A stretch of 64,000 nucleotides of DNA from Flavobacterium psychraerolatum (GTDB lineage: Bacteria; Bacteroidota; Bacteroidia; Flavobacteriales; Flavobacteriaceae). A program made the position numbers and the translations under genes. The stretch covers positions 29,362 to 93,361 of the forward strand of contig NZ_JAOQMX010000011.1 in NCBI RefSeq assembly GCF_025960985.1, written 5' to 3'. Below the pieces are notes generated by a model that saw only the letters and a program-made list of their open reading frames with translations, was not told where the DNA came from and made no database searches. The stretch's first letter is position 1. Each line of letters begins with the position of its first letter. Positions 42,046 through 51,122 of this stretch are shown in pieces.

Positions 42046-43731
42046 CTATTTGCTGTATTTCTTTTTTCGAATGTAGGTAAATAGAAAGCCAAAAATACCA
42101 AGTATAACAAGGGGAAGTCCTATGGTTAGGAGTTGCGTTTGAGTGTATTTGTCAGATACTTTGTTTTTGTCCAATAATGGTAAATCCAAATCTTTGGATC
42201 GAATGTTAATAAGTCCTGTATCATCCAACAGATAATTGATGCAATTAAGCATAAAATCCTTGTTATCGTATAGATTTCCTGACCGCTGATCAAAGCCTAA
42301 TTCTACTGGAGAACCATCTTTGTCCAACTGATTTTTAATTAAATCACCATCTGAGATGACTATCATTTTGCTCGGTTTTCCAACTGCTTGGAAGTCTTTT
42401 TGTTTAAAAGGCAAGACACGATTTTGAAAAACCGATTTAAAATTACCTTCTAGTAAAACACTAAGCGGTAGATTTCCAGAATTGATATAATGATTCGGAC
42501 TTGTTTCCTCGCTTACCATATTCAGGTTAATTTCGACTGGTGTTCCAATTTTTTTTGAATATTTTGAAGACTGCAATAAGACTGTCTTTTTGATCCCATT
42601 TTTCAAAGTGTCGATTGGATTGGCAAAGTCAAATTTAATACCACCCAAATTTTTCACGATCGGGTGCTGACTCTCAGGATAAACCAATGGAGCAAATTTC
42701 CAATTGAAATCTTGGTATTGTGTCGCACTTCCTTGTTCGCCAGTGGCTAGTTTTATTGGGCTGCCTTGTTCGTCTTTTACAAGGTCAGGATTGATTCGAA
42801 AACCGTATTTAAAGAACATATCGTTTAGTCCTAGATCTTTTGGAAAAGCTAGTGTAGCGCCAGCAGGATTATAAAGACTATCCATCTCTGCAGTTACTTG
42901 GTCAATCAACCATAAACTTTTTCCACCATTGATGATAAATTGATCTAAGACTTGTTTTTCTGCATCAGAGAAGGTTTCTGTAGGTTTGGCAATTATTGCC
43001 AAATCGTATTTTTTCAAAGCTTCTAAGCTGTTGATCGGGTCTGTAGCAACAGAGTCCAAGGTGAATGGACCTATATGGTAACTTTCTTTTATTTGTAAAA
43101 GAAATTTTGCCATCCTAATATCTTGTAACTCTCCGTTTCCTTTGATTACTGCTATTTTCTTATGTTTATCGACTGTAATTTTATTCAAAGCATCAGCAAT
43201 TGAATACTCTAGGTGTTGTACCGATCCAATAACTTTATCGGTCGTTGAAGCTCCCATGATATTCTTCAATAAGGGAATGTTCACTTCTTTATTCTTATAA
43301 TAGGCTATAGCCCATGGGAAAACCATAGCTTGCGATTGTTTTCCTTTGTCGTCAACGGTGATGTTTACAGGTGTAAGTCCCTTTGAATAAAGTGACTTGA
43401 TATTATCCATACTAGAATCTTCATTTTCTAATGGATCTATAAATTCAAAATTGATATTTTTATTATAGGCTTGAAATTCTTCTAGTAATTGTCTTGTTTC
43501 TTGCTGTAAACGTTTGAATTCAGCAGGTAAATCACCTTGCATATAAATTTTTATAAACAAAGGTTCTTTGACTTGTTTGACAATTTTCAAGGACGTATCG
43601 GATAAGGTATATCGTTTGTCTTTGGTTAAATCAAAACGGTGGAAAAAGAAGCTGCCAATTCCGTTTAATAACAACAATATTGCAATAGTAAAAAGCACTG
43701 TTTTACTATTTTTATTTAGTGAATATCCCAT
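42046..43731 (-). CDS. gldG: Gliding motility ABC transporter subunit GldG
   Basis: 561 residues. N-terminal membrane helix (about 10-28), a large soluble GldG/DUF4350-type domain (KEPLFIKIYMQGDLPAEFKRLQQETR, then RILPFKQKDF and VISDGDLIKNQLD) and a C-terminal membrane helix (about 535-553) with the basic tail YIRKKKYSK. GldF, GldG and GldA form an ABC transporter needed for gliding in flavobacteria. Its ATG overlaps the gldF stop by one base. gldA is not in the window, as in many relatives. Confidence 0.95.
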   Translation of the reverse strand: MGYSLNKNSKTVLFTIAILLLLNGIGSFFFHRFDLTKDKRYTLSDTSLKIVKQVKEPLFIKIYMQGDLPAEFKRLQQETRQLLEEFQAYNKNINFEFIDPLENEDSSMDNIKSLYSKGLTPVNITVDDKGKQSQAMVFPWAIAYYKNKEVNIPLLKNIMGASTTDKVIGSVQHLEYSIADALNKITVDKHKKIAVIKGNGELQDIRMAKFLLQIKESYHIGPFTLDSVATDPINSLEALKKYDLAIIAKPTETFSDAEKQVLDQFIINGGKSLWLIDQVTAEMDSLYNPAGATLAFPKDLGLNDMFFKYGFRINPDLVKDEQGSPIKLATGEQGSATQYQDFNWKFAPLVYPESQHPIVKNLGGIKFDFANPIDTLKNGIKKTVLLQSSKYSKKIGTPVEINLNMVSEETSPNHYINSGNLPLSVLLEGNFKSVFQNRVLPFKQKDFQAVGKPSKMIVISDGDLIKNQLDKDGSPVELGFDQRSGNLYDNKDFMLNCINYLLDDTGLINIRSKDLDLPLLDKNKVSDKYTQTQLLTIGLPLVILGIFGFLFTYIRKKKYSK

Positions 43732-44456
43732 TACAATTGAACGGATTTAAGTTTATAAACGGTAAAAGAAAGAAAGGCAATGGTAATACTTATAAAATAA
43801 ATAATATCTCTAGTATCCAATACACCTCTGCTCATACTTTTAAAATGTTCCTGCATACCCACTGCGCTAATGACATTAGAAAAAGAAGGAACAACACTTG
43901 CAATACCGTCAAAACCAAAAAAGAAAAAGAAGGATATAAATACAGAAATTAGAAAAGCTACAATCTGATTATCGGATAGTGAAGAGGTAAAAACCCCAAT
44001 GGATGAATAGCCAGCAATAAGAAAAAGTAATCCAAAATAGGATCCCATGGTACTACCCATATCAATGTTTCCTTCTGGTGCGCCCAAATTCGAAATAGCA
44101 AAAACATAGATTAATGTTGGTATGATTGCGATTAAAATAAGCAAAAAAGCGCCTAGAAATTTACCATTGACGATTTCCCAAATTGATAATGGTTTGGTCA
44201 AAAGTAACTCTAATGTGCCTTGTTTTTTTTCATCAGAGAAACTGCGCATTGTTACCGCAGGAATTAGGAAAAGTAATATCCAAGGAGATAATGTGAAAAA
44301 TGGACTCATATCTGCGAATCCTGAATTTAGGATGTTATAATCTCCTTCAAATACCCATAGGAATAATCCGTTGAGAATAAGAAAGAGCGCTATTACCAAA
44401 TATCCAATTGGAGAACCAAAAAATGATTTAAGTTCTCTTAATGCAATTGATTTCAT
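43731..44456 (-). CDS. gldF: Gliding motility ABC transporter permease GldF
   Basis: 241 residues with about six membrane helices, the ABC-2 type permease of the Gld transporter. Start MKSIALRELKSFFGSPIGYLVIALFLILNG and motif SFSDEKKQGTLELLLTKPLSIWEIVNGK are characteristic. It overlaps the upstream methyltransferase stop by one base and gldG by one base, so the three genes are translationally coupled. Confidence 0.96.
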   Translation of the reverse strand: MKSIALRELKSFFGSPIGYLVIALFLILNGLFLWVFEGDYNILNSGFADMSPFFTLSPWILLFLIPAVTMRSFSDEKKQGTLELLLTKPLSIWEIVNGKFLGAFLLILIAIIPTLIYVFAISNLGAPEGNIDMGSTMGSYFGLLFLIAGYSSIGVFTSSLSDNQIVAFLISVFISFFFFFGFDGIASVVPSFSNVISAVGMQEHFKSMSRGVLDTRDIIYFISITIAFLSFTVYKLKSVQL

Positions 44457-45286
44457 TAAATTTTCTTTATAATTAATACATCTTGATGTTCGTTAAATTC
44501 ACCTGGTTCTACACCTGACCAATTTCCTCTTATAAAACGGGTAACTTGTAAATGGTGCTTCTCAAAAAGAGTCATGAGGTATTCTTTATGATAGGCGACG
44601 TTTGCTTCTTTTACGTTTTTATCCATCAATGAATAATTACCATAATCATACGGGAATTTTTTTGATCCATTATTGTTCATGGATTTTTTACTTTGCTCAT
44701 CTATAATAAAAAAGGTACAGAAACATATTTTATCTTTTCGTAATACTCTTTGTATTTGCTGGATATAATTCTCTACATCTTCAGGCATCATGTGTGTAAA
44801 TACAGAGGTCAAAAAAACAAAATCAAAGCTGTCATTTAAATACGGGAATTTCAAGCTTGCTGCTTTGTCAGTGGTGGAAAGGTTGTATAAATCGTTTCTA
44901 AGAGGTATCAATTGGAAATTAAAATTCGGAAATTTATTTCCAATATTTTGGTTACACCAATTAACTCCTTTTTTTACAATATCAAAACCTTCATAACGTC
45001 CTTTACTAGACAGGTAGGTTGTGAAAGGAATCGACATTCGACCGATTCCAGATCCAACATCCAAAATCGAACTTTCAGGAGTTAGATTTCCATATTTTTT
45101 AAAATATTCAAAAAACATTTGGCCAACTTTGAGGTAGTCACCAGCCCCTGTAAATATCATACCTTTGGGAGGTACAAGTGATGTTTTGTCTCGAAAAATA
45201 TCAGTTGGGAAATAGATTATTTTTCGTATTCCGTATCGAAAAGGGATTGGTAATGCATAAAATAGTTTCCTAATTATTGGATTCAT
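44456..45286 (-). CDS. Class I SAM-dependent methyltransferase
   Basis: 276 residues. SAM-binding motif I SILDVGSGIGRMSIPF, motif II FDFVFLTSVFTHM. The N-terminal segment (residues 1-50, FRYGIRKIIYFPTDIFRD) looks membrane associated. Substrate unknown. It is between the DUF62 SAM-cleaving enzyme gene (six-base gap upstream) and gldF (one-base overlap), so it is expressed with the gliding genes; whether its product acts on gliding is not shown. Confidence 0.9.
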   Translation of the reverse strand: MNPIIRKLFYALPIPFRYGIRKIIYFPTDIFRDKTSLVPPKGMIFTGAGDYLKVGQMFFEYFKKYGNLTPESSILDVGSGIGRMSIPFTTYLSSKGRYEGFDIVKKGVNWCNQNIGNKFPNFNFQLIPLRNDLYNLSTTDKAASLKFPYLNDSFDFVFLTSVFTHMMPEDVENYIQQIQRVLRKDKICFCTFFIIDEQSKKSMNNNGSKKFPYDYGNYSLMDKNVKEANVAYHKEYLMTLFEKHHLQVTRFIRGNWSGVEPGEFNEHQDVLIIKKI

Positions 45287-45292
45287 GAATTT

Positions 45293-46120
45293 CTATTTAA
45301 ATTGAATATTAACCACATCTCTATAATTGAGTCCCAAAAGGCTATTAGCAGAACCAACAGTTGATGGATTGCTACGAAAAATAGCGATTTCAAGAAACCC
45401 TGCTTCATTGAAAAGGGCTAATTTTTCTCCCTCATAATTTTTAATTGGATATTTGTCTGAATTAGCAATATCAGAATAGCGAGGCAAGATAGTTTTTATA
45501 TTCTTTGTTTTCAATATTACCTCGTACGGGCGACCTTTAGCTACTTCAATAAATTGCTTTTTACTAATATTGGTGACTACATTCCCCAAATGGTCTATAT
45601 AGATAACATTACCTTTGAGTGTAGTATTATCTGCCGAGATTGTAGCTTGCAAATCGGTTACTTGCTTAATAGTATTCGTTTCTTTACCTACAATACTTAG
45701 TGAACCACCTTTAGCAATATGACAGGCTACTTTAACAAAAACATCCATGTCTGTTGCGCTACTTTCCAAACGATCGTGAATATTAATAGAAACAATTTTT
45801 TGAGGAACAATTTTTTGCGAAAGCATACTCAATATTCCATTATCAGCAGCAATAAAGTAATGATCATTCCATTGCATCGCTAGATGTTGGTTCTCTTTGT
45901 TTAATTCCAAATCAACTCCAATAATGTGCACCGTACCTTTTGGAAAACTAGCATAAGCAGCTCCAATCATGTAACTTGCCTCAACCGTATTGAATGGGTC
46001 AATGTTATGTGAAATGTCAATAATAGTACTTTCGGGATATTCAGATAGTAATTTTCCCTTCAAAGCACCTACAAAGTGATCTTTCAAGCCATAATCGGTA
46101 GTGAGGGTAATTATTGACAT
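45293..46120 (-). CDS. SAM hydroxide adenosyltransferase (DUF62, SAM hydrolase)
   Basis: 275 residues. N-terminal TDYGLKDHFVGALKGKLL, then HNIDPFNTVEASYMI, HIIGVDLELNKENQH, AADNGILSML and C-terminal IFRSNPSTVGSANSLLG are the conserved blocks of the DUF62/fluorinase-like family. Non-halogenating members cleave S-adenosylmethionine to adenosine and methionine. A SAM-cleaving enzyme directly beside a SAM methyltransferase and gldF is notable. Promoter box at 46180; divergent from phoH. Confidence 0.93.
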   Translation of the reverse strand: MSIITLTTDYGLKDHFVGALKGKLLSEYPESTIIDISHNIDPFNTVEASYMIGAAYASFPKGTVHIIGVDLELNKENQHLAMQWNDHYFIAADNGILSMLSQKIVPQKIVSINIHDRLESSATDMDVFVKVACHIAKGGSLSIVGKETNTIKQVTDLQATISADNTTLKGNVIYIDHLGNVVTNISKKQFIEVAKGRPYEVILKTKNIKTILPRYSDIANSDKYPIKNYEGEKLALFNEAGFLEIAIFRSNPSTVGSANSLLGLNYRDVVNIQFK

Positions 46121-46179
46121 AATTTTGTTTATAACTATTACTGGAATCTAAAAATAATTTTTATTAAATTTGAGAAGTG

Positions 46180-46187
46180 CAAAGCTA
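46180..46187 (-). promoter_or_regulatory. Promoter -7 box of the DUF62-methyltransferase-gldFG unit
   Basis: TAGCTTTG on the minus strand fits TAnnTTTG, 60 bases before the ATG at 46120. Confidence 0.55.
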
Positions 46188-46315
46188 ATAATAGTAATCT
46201 CAAAAACGCAATAAAACGAAAAACAAATTCCGCTTAATTAAGAAAAAAGTAAGATTTATTTCTTAAATTGTATTATGAAATTAGTTGTCTGAATGTTAAT
46301 TTAAAACTGCAAAAT

Positions 46316-47266
46316 TTGAACGAAAGAATTATCGAGCTCATAGACATCGCACCAAAAGAGTTTTGGGGCGCTCAAGACTCTCATCTTGAAATGATTAAAA
46401 AGTACTACCCGAAACTAAAAATTGTGGCGAGAGGCACAACGTTGAAGGCTTTTGGAGAAAAAGAAATCTTAGATGAATTCGAAAAACGATTTCAGCGACT
46501 ATTATTACATTTTTCAAGGTATAACAATATTGATGACAATGTAATTGAGCGTGTTATTATGGGGGATAGTGATGAAATAAAAAAAGCCACTATTAACGAT
46601 AAAATTTTGGTGCATGGTGTAGGAGGTAAGATGATTAAAGCACTCACTCCCAACCAACAATTATTGGTCGATACTATTAATAAAAATGATATGGTATTTG
46701 CTGTTGGCCCTGCTGGTACAGGTAAAACTTATACAGGGGTGGCAATGGCTGTAAGAGCATTAAAGGAAAAACAAGTCAAAAAAATCATTTTAACACGTCC
46801 AGCGGTAGAAGCAGGAGAAAATTTAGGTTTTTTGCCAGGGGATATGAAAGATAAATTGGATCCATATATGCAGCCTCTTTACGATGCGCTTAGAGATATG
46901 ATTCCAAGTGAAAAACTAGAAGATTATATCACCAAAGGGATTATTCAAATTGCACCGCTCGCATTTATGCGTGGTCGTACGCTAGATCATGCGTTTGTTA
47001 TTTTGGATGAAGCACAAAATACAACGCATTCACAAATGAAGATGTTTTTGACTCGAATGGGGAAAAATGCCAAATTCATGATTACAGGAGATCCAGGACA
47101 AGTAGATTTGCCAAGAAGAACAATTTCGGGGTTAAAAGAAGCATTGCTGGTCTTAAAAGATATTGAAGGAATCGGAATTATTTATCTTGACGATAAGGAT
47201 ATCGTGAGACATAAATTAGTAAAAAAAGTAATTGATGCATACAAATACACTGAAAATACCGATTAA
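46316..47266 (+). CDS. phoH: PhoH-family ATPase
   Basis: About 316 residues. Walker A GPAGTGKT, Walker B VILDEAQN, plus the N-terminal KH-like domain (IVARGTTLKAFGEKE). No ATG lies in frame before the conserved region, so the start is TTG; TTG at 46316 gives LNERIIELIDIAPKEF, the usual N-terminus in relatives, whereas TTG at 46268 would add 16 poorly conserved residues. Function: RNA-associated NTPase of unclear role. Divergent from the DUF62 gene and followed by a terminator. Confidence 0.95.
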   Translation: MNERIIELIDIAPKEFWGAQDSHLEMIKKYYPKLKIVARGTTLKAFGEKEILDEFEKRFQRLLLHFSRYNNIDDNVIERVIMGDSDEIKKATINDKILVHGVGGKMIKALTPNQQLLVDTINKNDMVFAVGPAGTGKTYTGVAMAVRALKEKQVKKIILTRPAVEAGENLGFLPGDMKDKLDPYMQPLYDALRDMIPSEKLEDYITKGIIQIAPLAFMRGRTLDHAFVILDEAQNTTHSQMKMFLTRMGKNAKFMITGDPGQVDLPRRTISGLKEALLVLKDIEGIGIIYLDDKDIVRHKLVKKVIDAYKYTENTD

Positions 47267-47288
47267 TTTTCAGTAGCTTTGCTAAATA

Positions 47289-47312
47289 AACGACCTCAAT
47301 TGAGGTCGTTTT
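47289..47312 (+). terminator. phoH terminator
   Basis: 22-base perfect palindrome 47289-47310 (AACGACCTC, AATT, GAGGTCGTT) with a short T tract, 23 bases after the stop. Confidence 0.8.
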
Positions 47313-47343
47313 CATTAAGTAAAACATAAAATAAAACAATATA

Positions 47344-48156
47344 TTGAAAACAGTATTGATTACAGGAGCTTGTGGCGGAATTGGAAAAGCTACGGCCTTG
47401 TATTTTGCAAATCATGGTTGGAATGTTATTGCCACTATGATTTGTGTCGAAAAAGGAGTAACATTGGAAAAAGTAGAATCCATTTCGTGTTTTGAATTGG
47501 ATGTTACCTCCACCGAAAGTATCAAAAAATGTAAAGAAGCCATTCTACAAGAATATACCACCATTGATGTTGTTATTAATAATGCAGGAATTGGGTATCG
47601 AAGTTTTGTTGAATTATCTGAAGATCAAAAAATTGATGCTATTGTAGATGTAAATTGGTTAGGTGTCGTTAAGGTTTGCCGCACTTTTATTCCTACTTTT
47701 AGAAAACAAAATCAAGGTTTATTTATTAACATTACTTCCATTGCTGGATTGGTAAACCTTCCTTTGGGGAGTTTTTACCATTCGACCAAACATGCTGTTG
47801 AAAGTTTTTCTGAATGTATGGCTTATGAAGTGAAAGACTTTAATATTGGAGTTGCAACGGTACAATTTGGAAATACACCTTCAAATTTTCAAAAAAATGT
47901 ATCAAAATGTCCTGAATCAAGTATTCCTTCCTATGATCGCTTGATGCAAAAAATCAATAGTTTGTTAGAAAAAAAGACAAAAAAAAATGTAGATTTAAAG
48001 AAGGATATTGTAGAACAGCTTTTTCAAATTGCTAGTAAACCACCAAAAAACTTCAAAAGATATACTATTGGATTTGATGCTAATCTTTTAAATATTTTGA
48101 GAAAACGATTAGGGTATCGATTGTTTTCTAGAATTATTAGAAAATCAGTCTGTTAG
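47344..48156 (+). CDS. Short-chain dehydrogenase/reductase
   Basis: 270 residues. NAD(P) motif TGACGGIGKATALYF at 7-21, the NNAG motif (VINNAGIG), and catalytic Tyr-x3-Lys SFYHSTKHAVESF. Start is TTG at 47344, because TAA at 47332 is in frame and no ATG precedes the TGxxxGIG loop. Substrate unknown; the C-terminal KRLGYRLFSRIIRKS suggests membrane contact, as in family members acting on lipids. Terminator-separated from phoH and convergent with nsrR. Confidence 0.88.
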   Translation: MKTVLITGACGGIGKATALYFANHGWNVIATMICVEKGVTLEKVESISCFELDVTSTESIKKCKEAILQEYTTIDVVINNAGIGYRSFVELSEDQKIDAIVDVNWLGVVKVCRTFIPTFRKQNQGLFINITSIAGLVNLPLGSFYHSTKHAVESFSECMAYEVKDFNIGVATVQFGNTPSNFQKNVSKCPESSIPSYDRLMQKINSLLEKKTKKNVDLKKDIVEQLFQIASKPPKNFKRYTIGFDANLLNILRKRLGYRLFSRIIRKSVC

Positions 48157-48321
48157 AAATAAAATTATAACTCTAATAATAAAGTAAGATTATTATAATT
48201 TTTTTTAAATTGTTGACTATGTACCAATTAGGAGACTACAGAAACATAAAGCATAGGCTATTTTGAGTTTATTATAGGTTATAATAAAACTACAAGTATT
48301 GATTAAGAGTCATAAATTTAG

Positions 48322-48747
48322 TTAATTTTCAAAAATAGAGTTCCAATCATTAAATTCGAGGTCGGTGAGGGTATACTCATTCAAACTTTCTATAAAAAGT
48401 AGATAAGCCTTATTGAATAGGGATTTTAATTTACAATTGTGTAATTTGAAGATACATGGTTTTGTATCACAGTTTACTATTGGCGAGTCGTCTTGTTCCA
48501 ATAAATGTATTAAATCACCCAATGGATATAATTTTGCTTTTTCAGAAATGGTTATCCCCCCTTTGGCTCCTCTTTTTGTGTTTACAAGTTCATTGGCTCC
48601 CAAAAATTGAACCACTTTAATGAGATGGTTGCGTGAGATTTTGAATGTACTTGCTAAATCATCCAAAGAACTTTGAGAAGGCTCCTTTTTTTGATTTAAA
48701 TACATTAATACACGCATACTAAAATCGGTAAAGTGGTTTAATTTCAT
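48322..48747 (-). CDS. nsrR: Rrf2-family NsrR-like nitric oxide sensor
   Basis: 141 residues. N-terminal winged helix MKLNHFTDFSMRVLMYLN, KISRNHLIKVVQFLG and GAKGGITISEKA. Three cysteines, Cys93, Cys98 and Cys105 (NCDTKPCIFKLHNC), can hold the Fe-S cluster that reacts with NO. It is 12 bases downstream of hmp in the same operon, the usual layout, and would repress hmp until NO damages its cluster. The operator candidate is at 50002-50026. Confidence 0.93.
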   Translation of the reverse strand: MKLNHFTDFSMRVLMYLNQKKEPSQSSLDDLASTFKISRNHLIKVVQFLGANELVNTKRGAKGGITISEKAKLYPLGDLIHLLEQDDSPIVNCDTKPCIFKLHNCKLKSLFNKAYLLFIESLNEYTLTDLEFNDWNSIFEN

Positions 48748-48759
48748 GTTTGTTTATTT

Positions 48760-49959
48760 TTAATCTAATGCTAATAATTGGGGGCCAAATTCTTCATAAA
48801 AAACAGATTCTTTTGTGACACCAAGTTCTATTAAAGTTTGGTACTGCTTTTTAATAAAAAGTTCTGGTCCGCAAATATAATATTTTGCATCGTTAATAAT
48901 TATTTCTTCTTTATAATTATGCAAGTCTGCTCTTCCTTCAATAGCATTCGTTAAGGTTTCGGGCATTGATTCGTAGAAAACGAAAGAAGTCAACCAATTC
49001 TCATTTACGTTCAATTCTTCAATTCGGTCTTTAAAAGCATGTACATTTTCATTTCGACAACTATGAATCCAGATGGTTTTGTTTTTTTGTAGTGCATTCT
49101 TATTAGCTTCTACCATACTCATTAAGGGAGTTACTCCTACGCCACCACTAATTAATACCAATGGATTTACCGATTCTGGATCGGCATAAAAAACGCCTGC
49201 GGGAGCAGTAACTTCAATAGGGTCTCCAATTTTTTTGTTATGTAGTACATTCGAAACAATACCGTCTGGAGTAGGGCACCCTTTTTCACTTTTAACAGAA
49301 ATTCGGTAATAGTCCTCGTTAAAGCTTGTTGATAAACTATACTGTCTAGGTTGTTCATACCCCAATTCAGGAACAAATATTTTAACAGAAATATATTGTC
49401 CAGGAAAAAAAGAAACTATTGCCTTCCTGTCTTGAGGTTTTAGATAAAAGGATTTAATTTCATCACTTTCAGTAACGATTTTATCAATTATAAAAGTTCT
49501 CCAACCCTTCCAGCCTCCTTCGCTTTTCGCTGATTTTTGGTACATTTCAGCTTCAATAGATATCATAATTTGAGCCAATTCAGTATATGCACAGGTCCAA
49601 GCATCAACCAATTCTATAGTAGCGGCATTTCCCAAAACTTCTTTAATTGATTCAATCAAGTGGTGCCCAACAATGTCATATTGCTCAGGAAGTATGTTTA
49701 AACTCACATGTTTATTTCCGATAGATTTTAAAACATTAATCAAAACACTTGGGTCGTCTATATTTTCGGCATAAGCCAAAACGGCACCTGTTAATGCATT
49801 TTGTTGCTTTCCACTGGCTTGGTTCGCCATATTAAATATATTCTTTAGTTCAGGATTACTTGTTAACATTCGTTGATAAAAGTAAGTTACTAAGGCATTA
49901 CCACTAGATTTTAATACAGGTACTGTCGATTTCACTAATTCTTTTTGTTGTACATTCAT
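48760..49959 (-). CDS. hmp: Nitric oxide dioxygenase (flavohaemoglobin)
   Basis: 399 residues. Globin domain 1-140 with Tyr28 (TYFYQR) and Gln52/53 on the distal side and the proximal His of GNKHVSLNI; FAD domain 150-260 with RQYSLST; NAD(P) domain with ISGGVGVTPLMSM and the C-terminal FYEEFGPQ. It converts NO and O2 to nitrate using NADH and FAD, protecting the cell from nitrosative stress. Promoter -7 box at 49981; first gene of hmp-nsrR. Confidence 0.96.
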   Translation of the reverse strand: MNVQQKELVKSTVPVLKSSGNALVTYFYQRMLTSNPELKNIFNMANQASGKQQNALTGAVLAYAENIDDPSVLINVLKSIGNKHVSLNILPEQYDIVGHHLIESIKEVLGNAATIELVDAWTCAYTELAQIMISIEAEMYQKSAKSEGGWKGWRTFIIDKIVTESDEIKSFYLKPQDRKAIVSFFPGQYISVKIFVPELGYEQPRQYSLSTSFNEDYYRISVKSEKGCPTPDGIVSNVLHNKKIGDPIEVTAPAGVFYADPESVNPLVLISGGVGVTPLMSMVEANKNALQKNKTIWIHSCRNENVHAFKDRIEELNVNENWLTSFVFYESMPETLTNAIEGRADLHNYKEEIIINDAKYYICGPELFIKKQYQTLIELGVTKESVFYEEFGPQLLALD

Positions 49960-49980
49960 GATGTTATGATTTTATTTTTA

Positions 49981-49988
49981 CAAAGATA
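49981..49988 (-). promoter_or_regulatory. hmp promoter, -7 box
   Basis: TATCTTTG on the minus strand, 22 bases before the hmp ATG. The -33 region is covered by the palindrome at 50002-50026 and contains no exact TTG at the right distance. Confidence 0.65.
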
Positions 49989-50001
49989 TACTAAAAAGTT
50001 G

Positions 50002-50026
50002 ATTGTTATATATGAAATACAACAAT
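50002..50026 (-). promoter_or_regulatory. NsrR operator candidate
   Basis: 25-base interrupted palindrome: arms of ten bases (ATTGTTATAT on plus, inverse ATACAACAAT with one mismatch) around ATGAA. It occupies about -28 to -52 relative to the expected hmp start, a position suitable for repression. Confidence 0.6.
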
Positions 50027-50120
50027 TAATTTTTTAGTACTATTTTGATTAAGAAAGGGTAGGGGAATACTTGTTGTTATAATAGTTTGGCATTACTTTT
50101 TGGAAAGTTTAGAAAGACTA

Positions 50121-50151
50121 TTGCAAGTCTATTTTTAAAATGATAATTTTG
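50121..50151 (+). promoter_or_regulatory. Promoter of the HAD phosphatase gene
   Basis: TTG (50121-50123), 20 bases, TAATTTTG (50144-50151): near-ideal Bacteroidota promoter. Expected start near 50158, which supports ATG 50182 as start codon. Confidence 0.75.
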
Positions 50152-50181
50152 AAATTATTGTAATTGAAAATAAAAGCAGAA

Positions 50182-51012
50182 ATGTCAATTGATAAAATAA
50201 AAGTCATCATTACCGATCTAGATGGGACACTATTAAATACAAATCATGAAATATCGACTTATACTCAGACCATATTTCGAGAATTATACAAACAAAATTA
50301 TTTGATTATTGTTGCAACAGGTAGACATCATCTAGATGCTATGCCCTTAGTAGCAAGTTTAGGGTTCCCAATCTATTTGGTGACTTCAAACGGAGCACGT
50401 ATTCACTCACCAGAAAAAGAACTTTTATTTTCTTTTGATATCGAAAGCGATGCAGTAAAATCTGTTCTGGAATTAGAGATTGATCCTGAAATTACTACAG
50501 TGCTTTTTAAAGAAAATGTATGGCAAACTAATAAGTATAACCAGAAATTAAACAGTTTTCAAAAAGAATTGAACTATGCTCCCGAGTTAGTAGATTTTAA
50601 GGATGTAACTGATTTTAAAGCGATAAAGATGTTCTTCACGCACGAGAGTCACGGAAAATTAATTGATCTACGAGATCGAATTTTAGTCGATCATGATGGA
50701 GTCTTTAGTCATGCTTTCAGTTTGCCATATTGTTTGGAGTTTATGGATAAATCGGTAGATAAAAGTGTTGCGATTGCAATGATTCTAGAAATAGAAAACT
50801 ATACTTTTGATCAAGCGATTTCTTTTGGAGATGGTTATAATGACGAAGGAATGCTTATGGCAACTGCCAAAGGGTTATTGATGGGTAATGCACCAGATAG
50901 TTTGAAAAATAAACTAGCGCATTTGGAAGTGATTCTTACTAATTCTCAAAACGGAGTAGCGTATTATTTAGCCGAAAAAATTTTGAATCAGTCCGAAGTA
51001 TTAGGTAATTAA
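50182..51012 (+). CDS. Cof-type HAD-IIB phosphatase
   Basis: 276 residues from ATG 50182; a TTG at 50164 would add six residues but leaves only a six-base leader. Motif I DLDGTLLNT with nucleophile Asp, motif II TSNGARIH, motif III Lys, and motif IV SFGDGYNDEGML. HAD-IIB enzymes dephosphorylate sugar phosphates, flavin or thiamine precursors; the exact substrate cannot be read. It has its own promoter and is followed by the purC promoter. Confidence 0.93.
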   Translation: MSIDKIKVIITDLDGTLLNTNHEISTYTQTIFRELYKQNYLIIVATGRHHLDAMPLVASLGFPIYLVTSNGARIHSPEKELLFSFDIESDAVKSVLELEIDPEITTVLFKENVWQTNKYNQKLNSFQKELNYAPELVDFKDVTDFKAIKMFFTHESHGKLIDLRDRILVDHDGVFSHAFSLPYCLEFMDKSVDKSVAIAMILEIENYTFDQAISFGDGYNDEGMLMATAKGLLMGNAPDSLKNKLAHLEVILTNSQNGVAYYLAEKILNQSEVLGN

Positions 51013-51056
51013 GTTTTAATAAATCTCGAAATCAAACGCACATCATTGATTAATTT

Positions 51057-51089
51057 TTGATGTATTTTCTAAAAATAATCCTAAATTTG
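51057..51089 (+). promoter_or_regulatory. purC promoter
   Basis: TTG (51057-51059) and TAAATTTG (51082-51089) spaced by 22 bases, 33 bases before the ATG. Confidence 0.6.
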
Positions 51090-51122
51090 TAGCTTGATAA
51101 CAACAACACAACATTTTTTCAA

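Noticed and set aside
48157..48250. AT-rich hairpin after the SDR gene
   Set aside because: The arms pair only A and T with several mismatches; not clearly a terminator.
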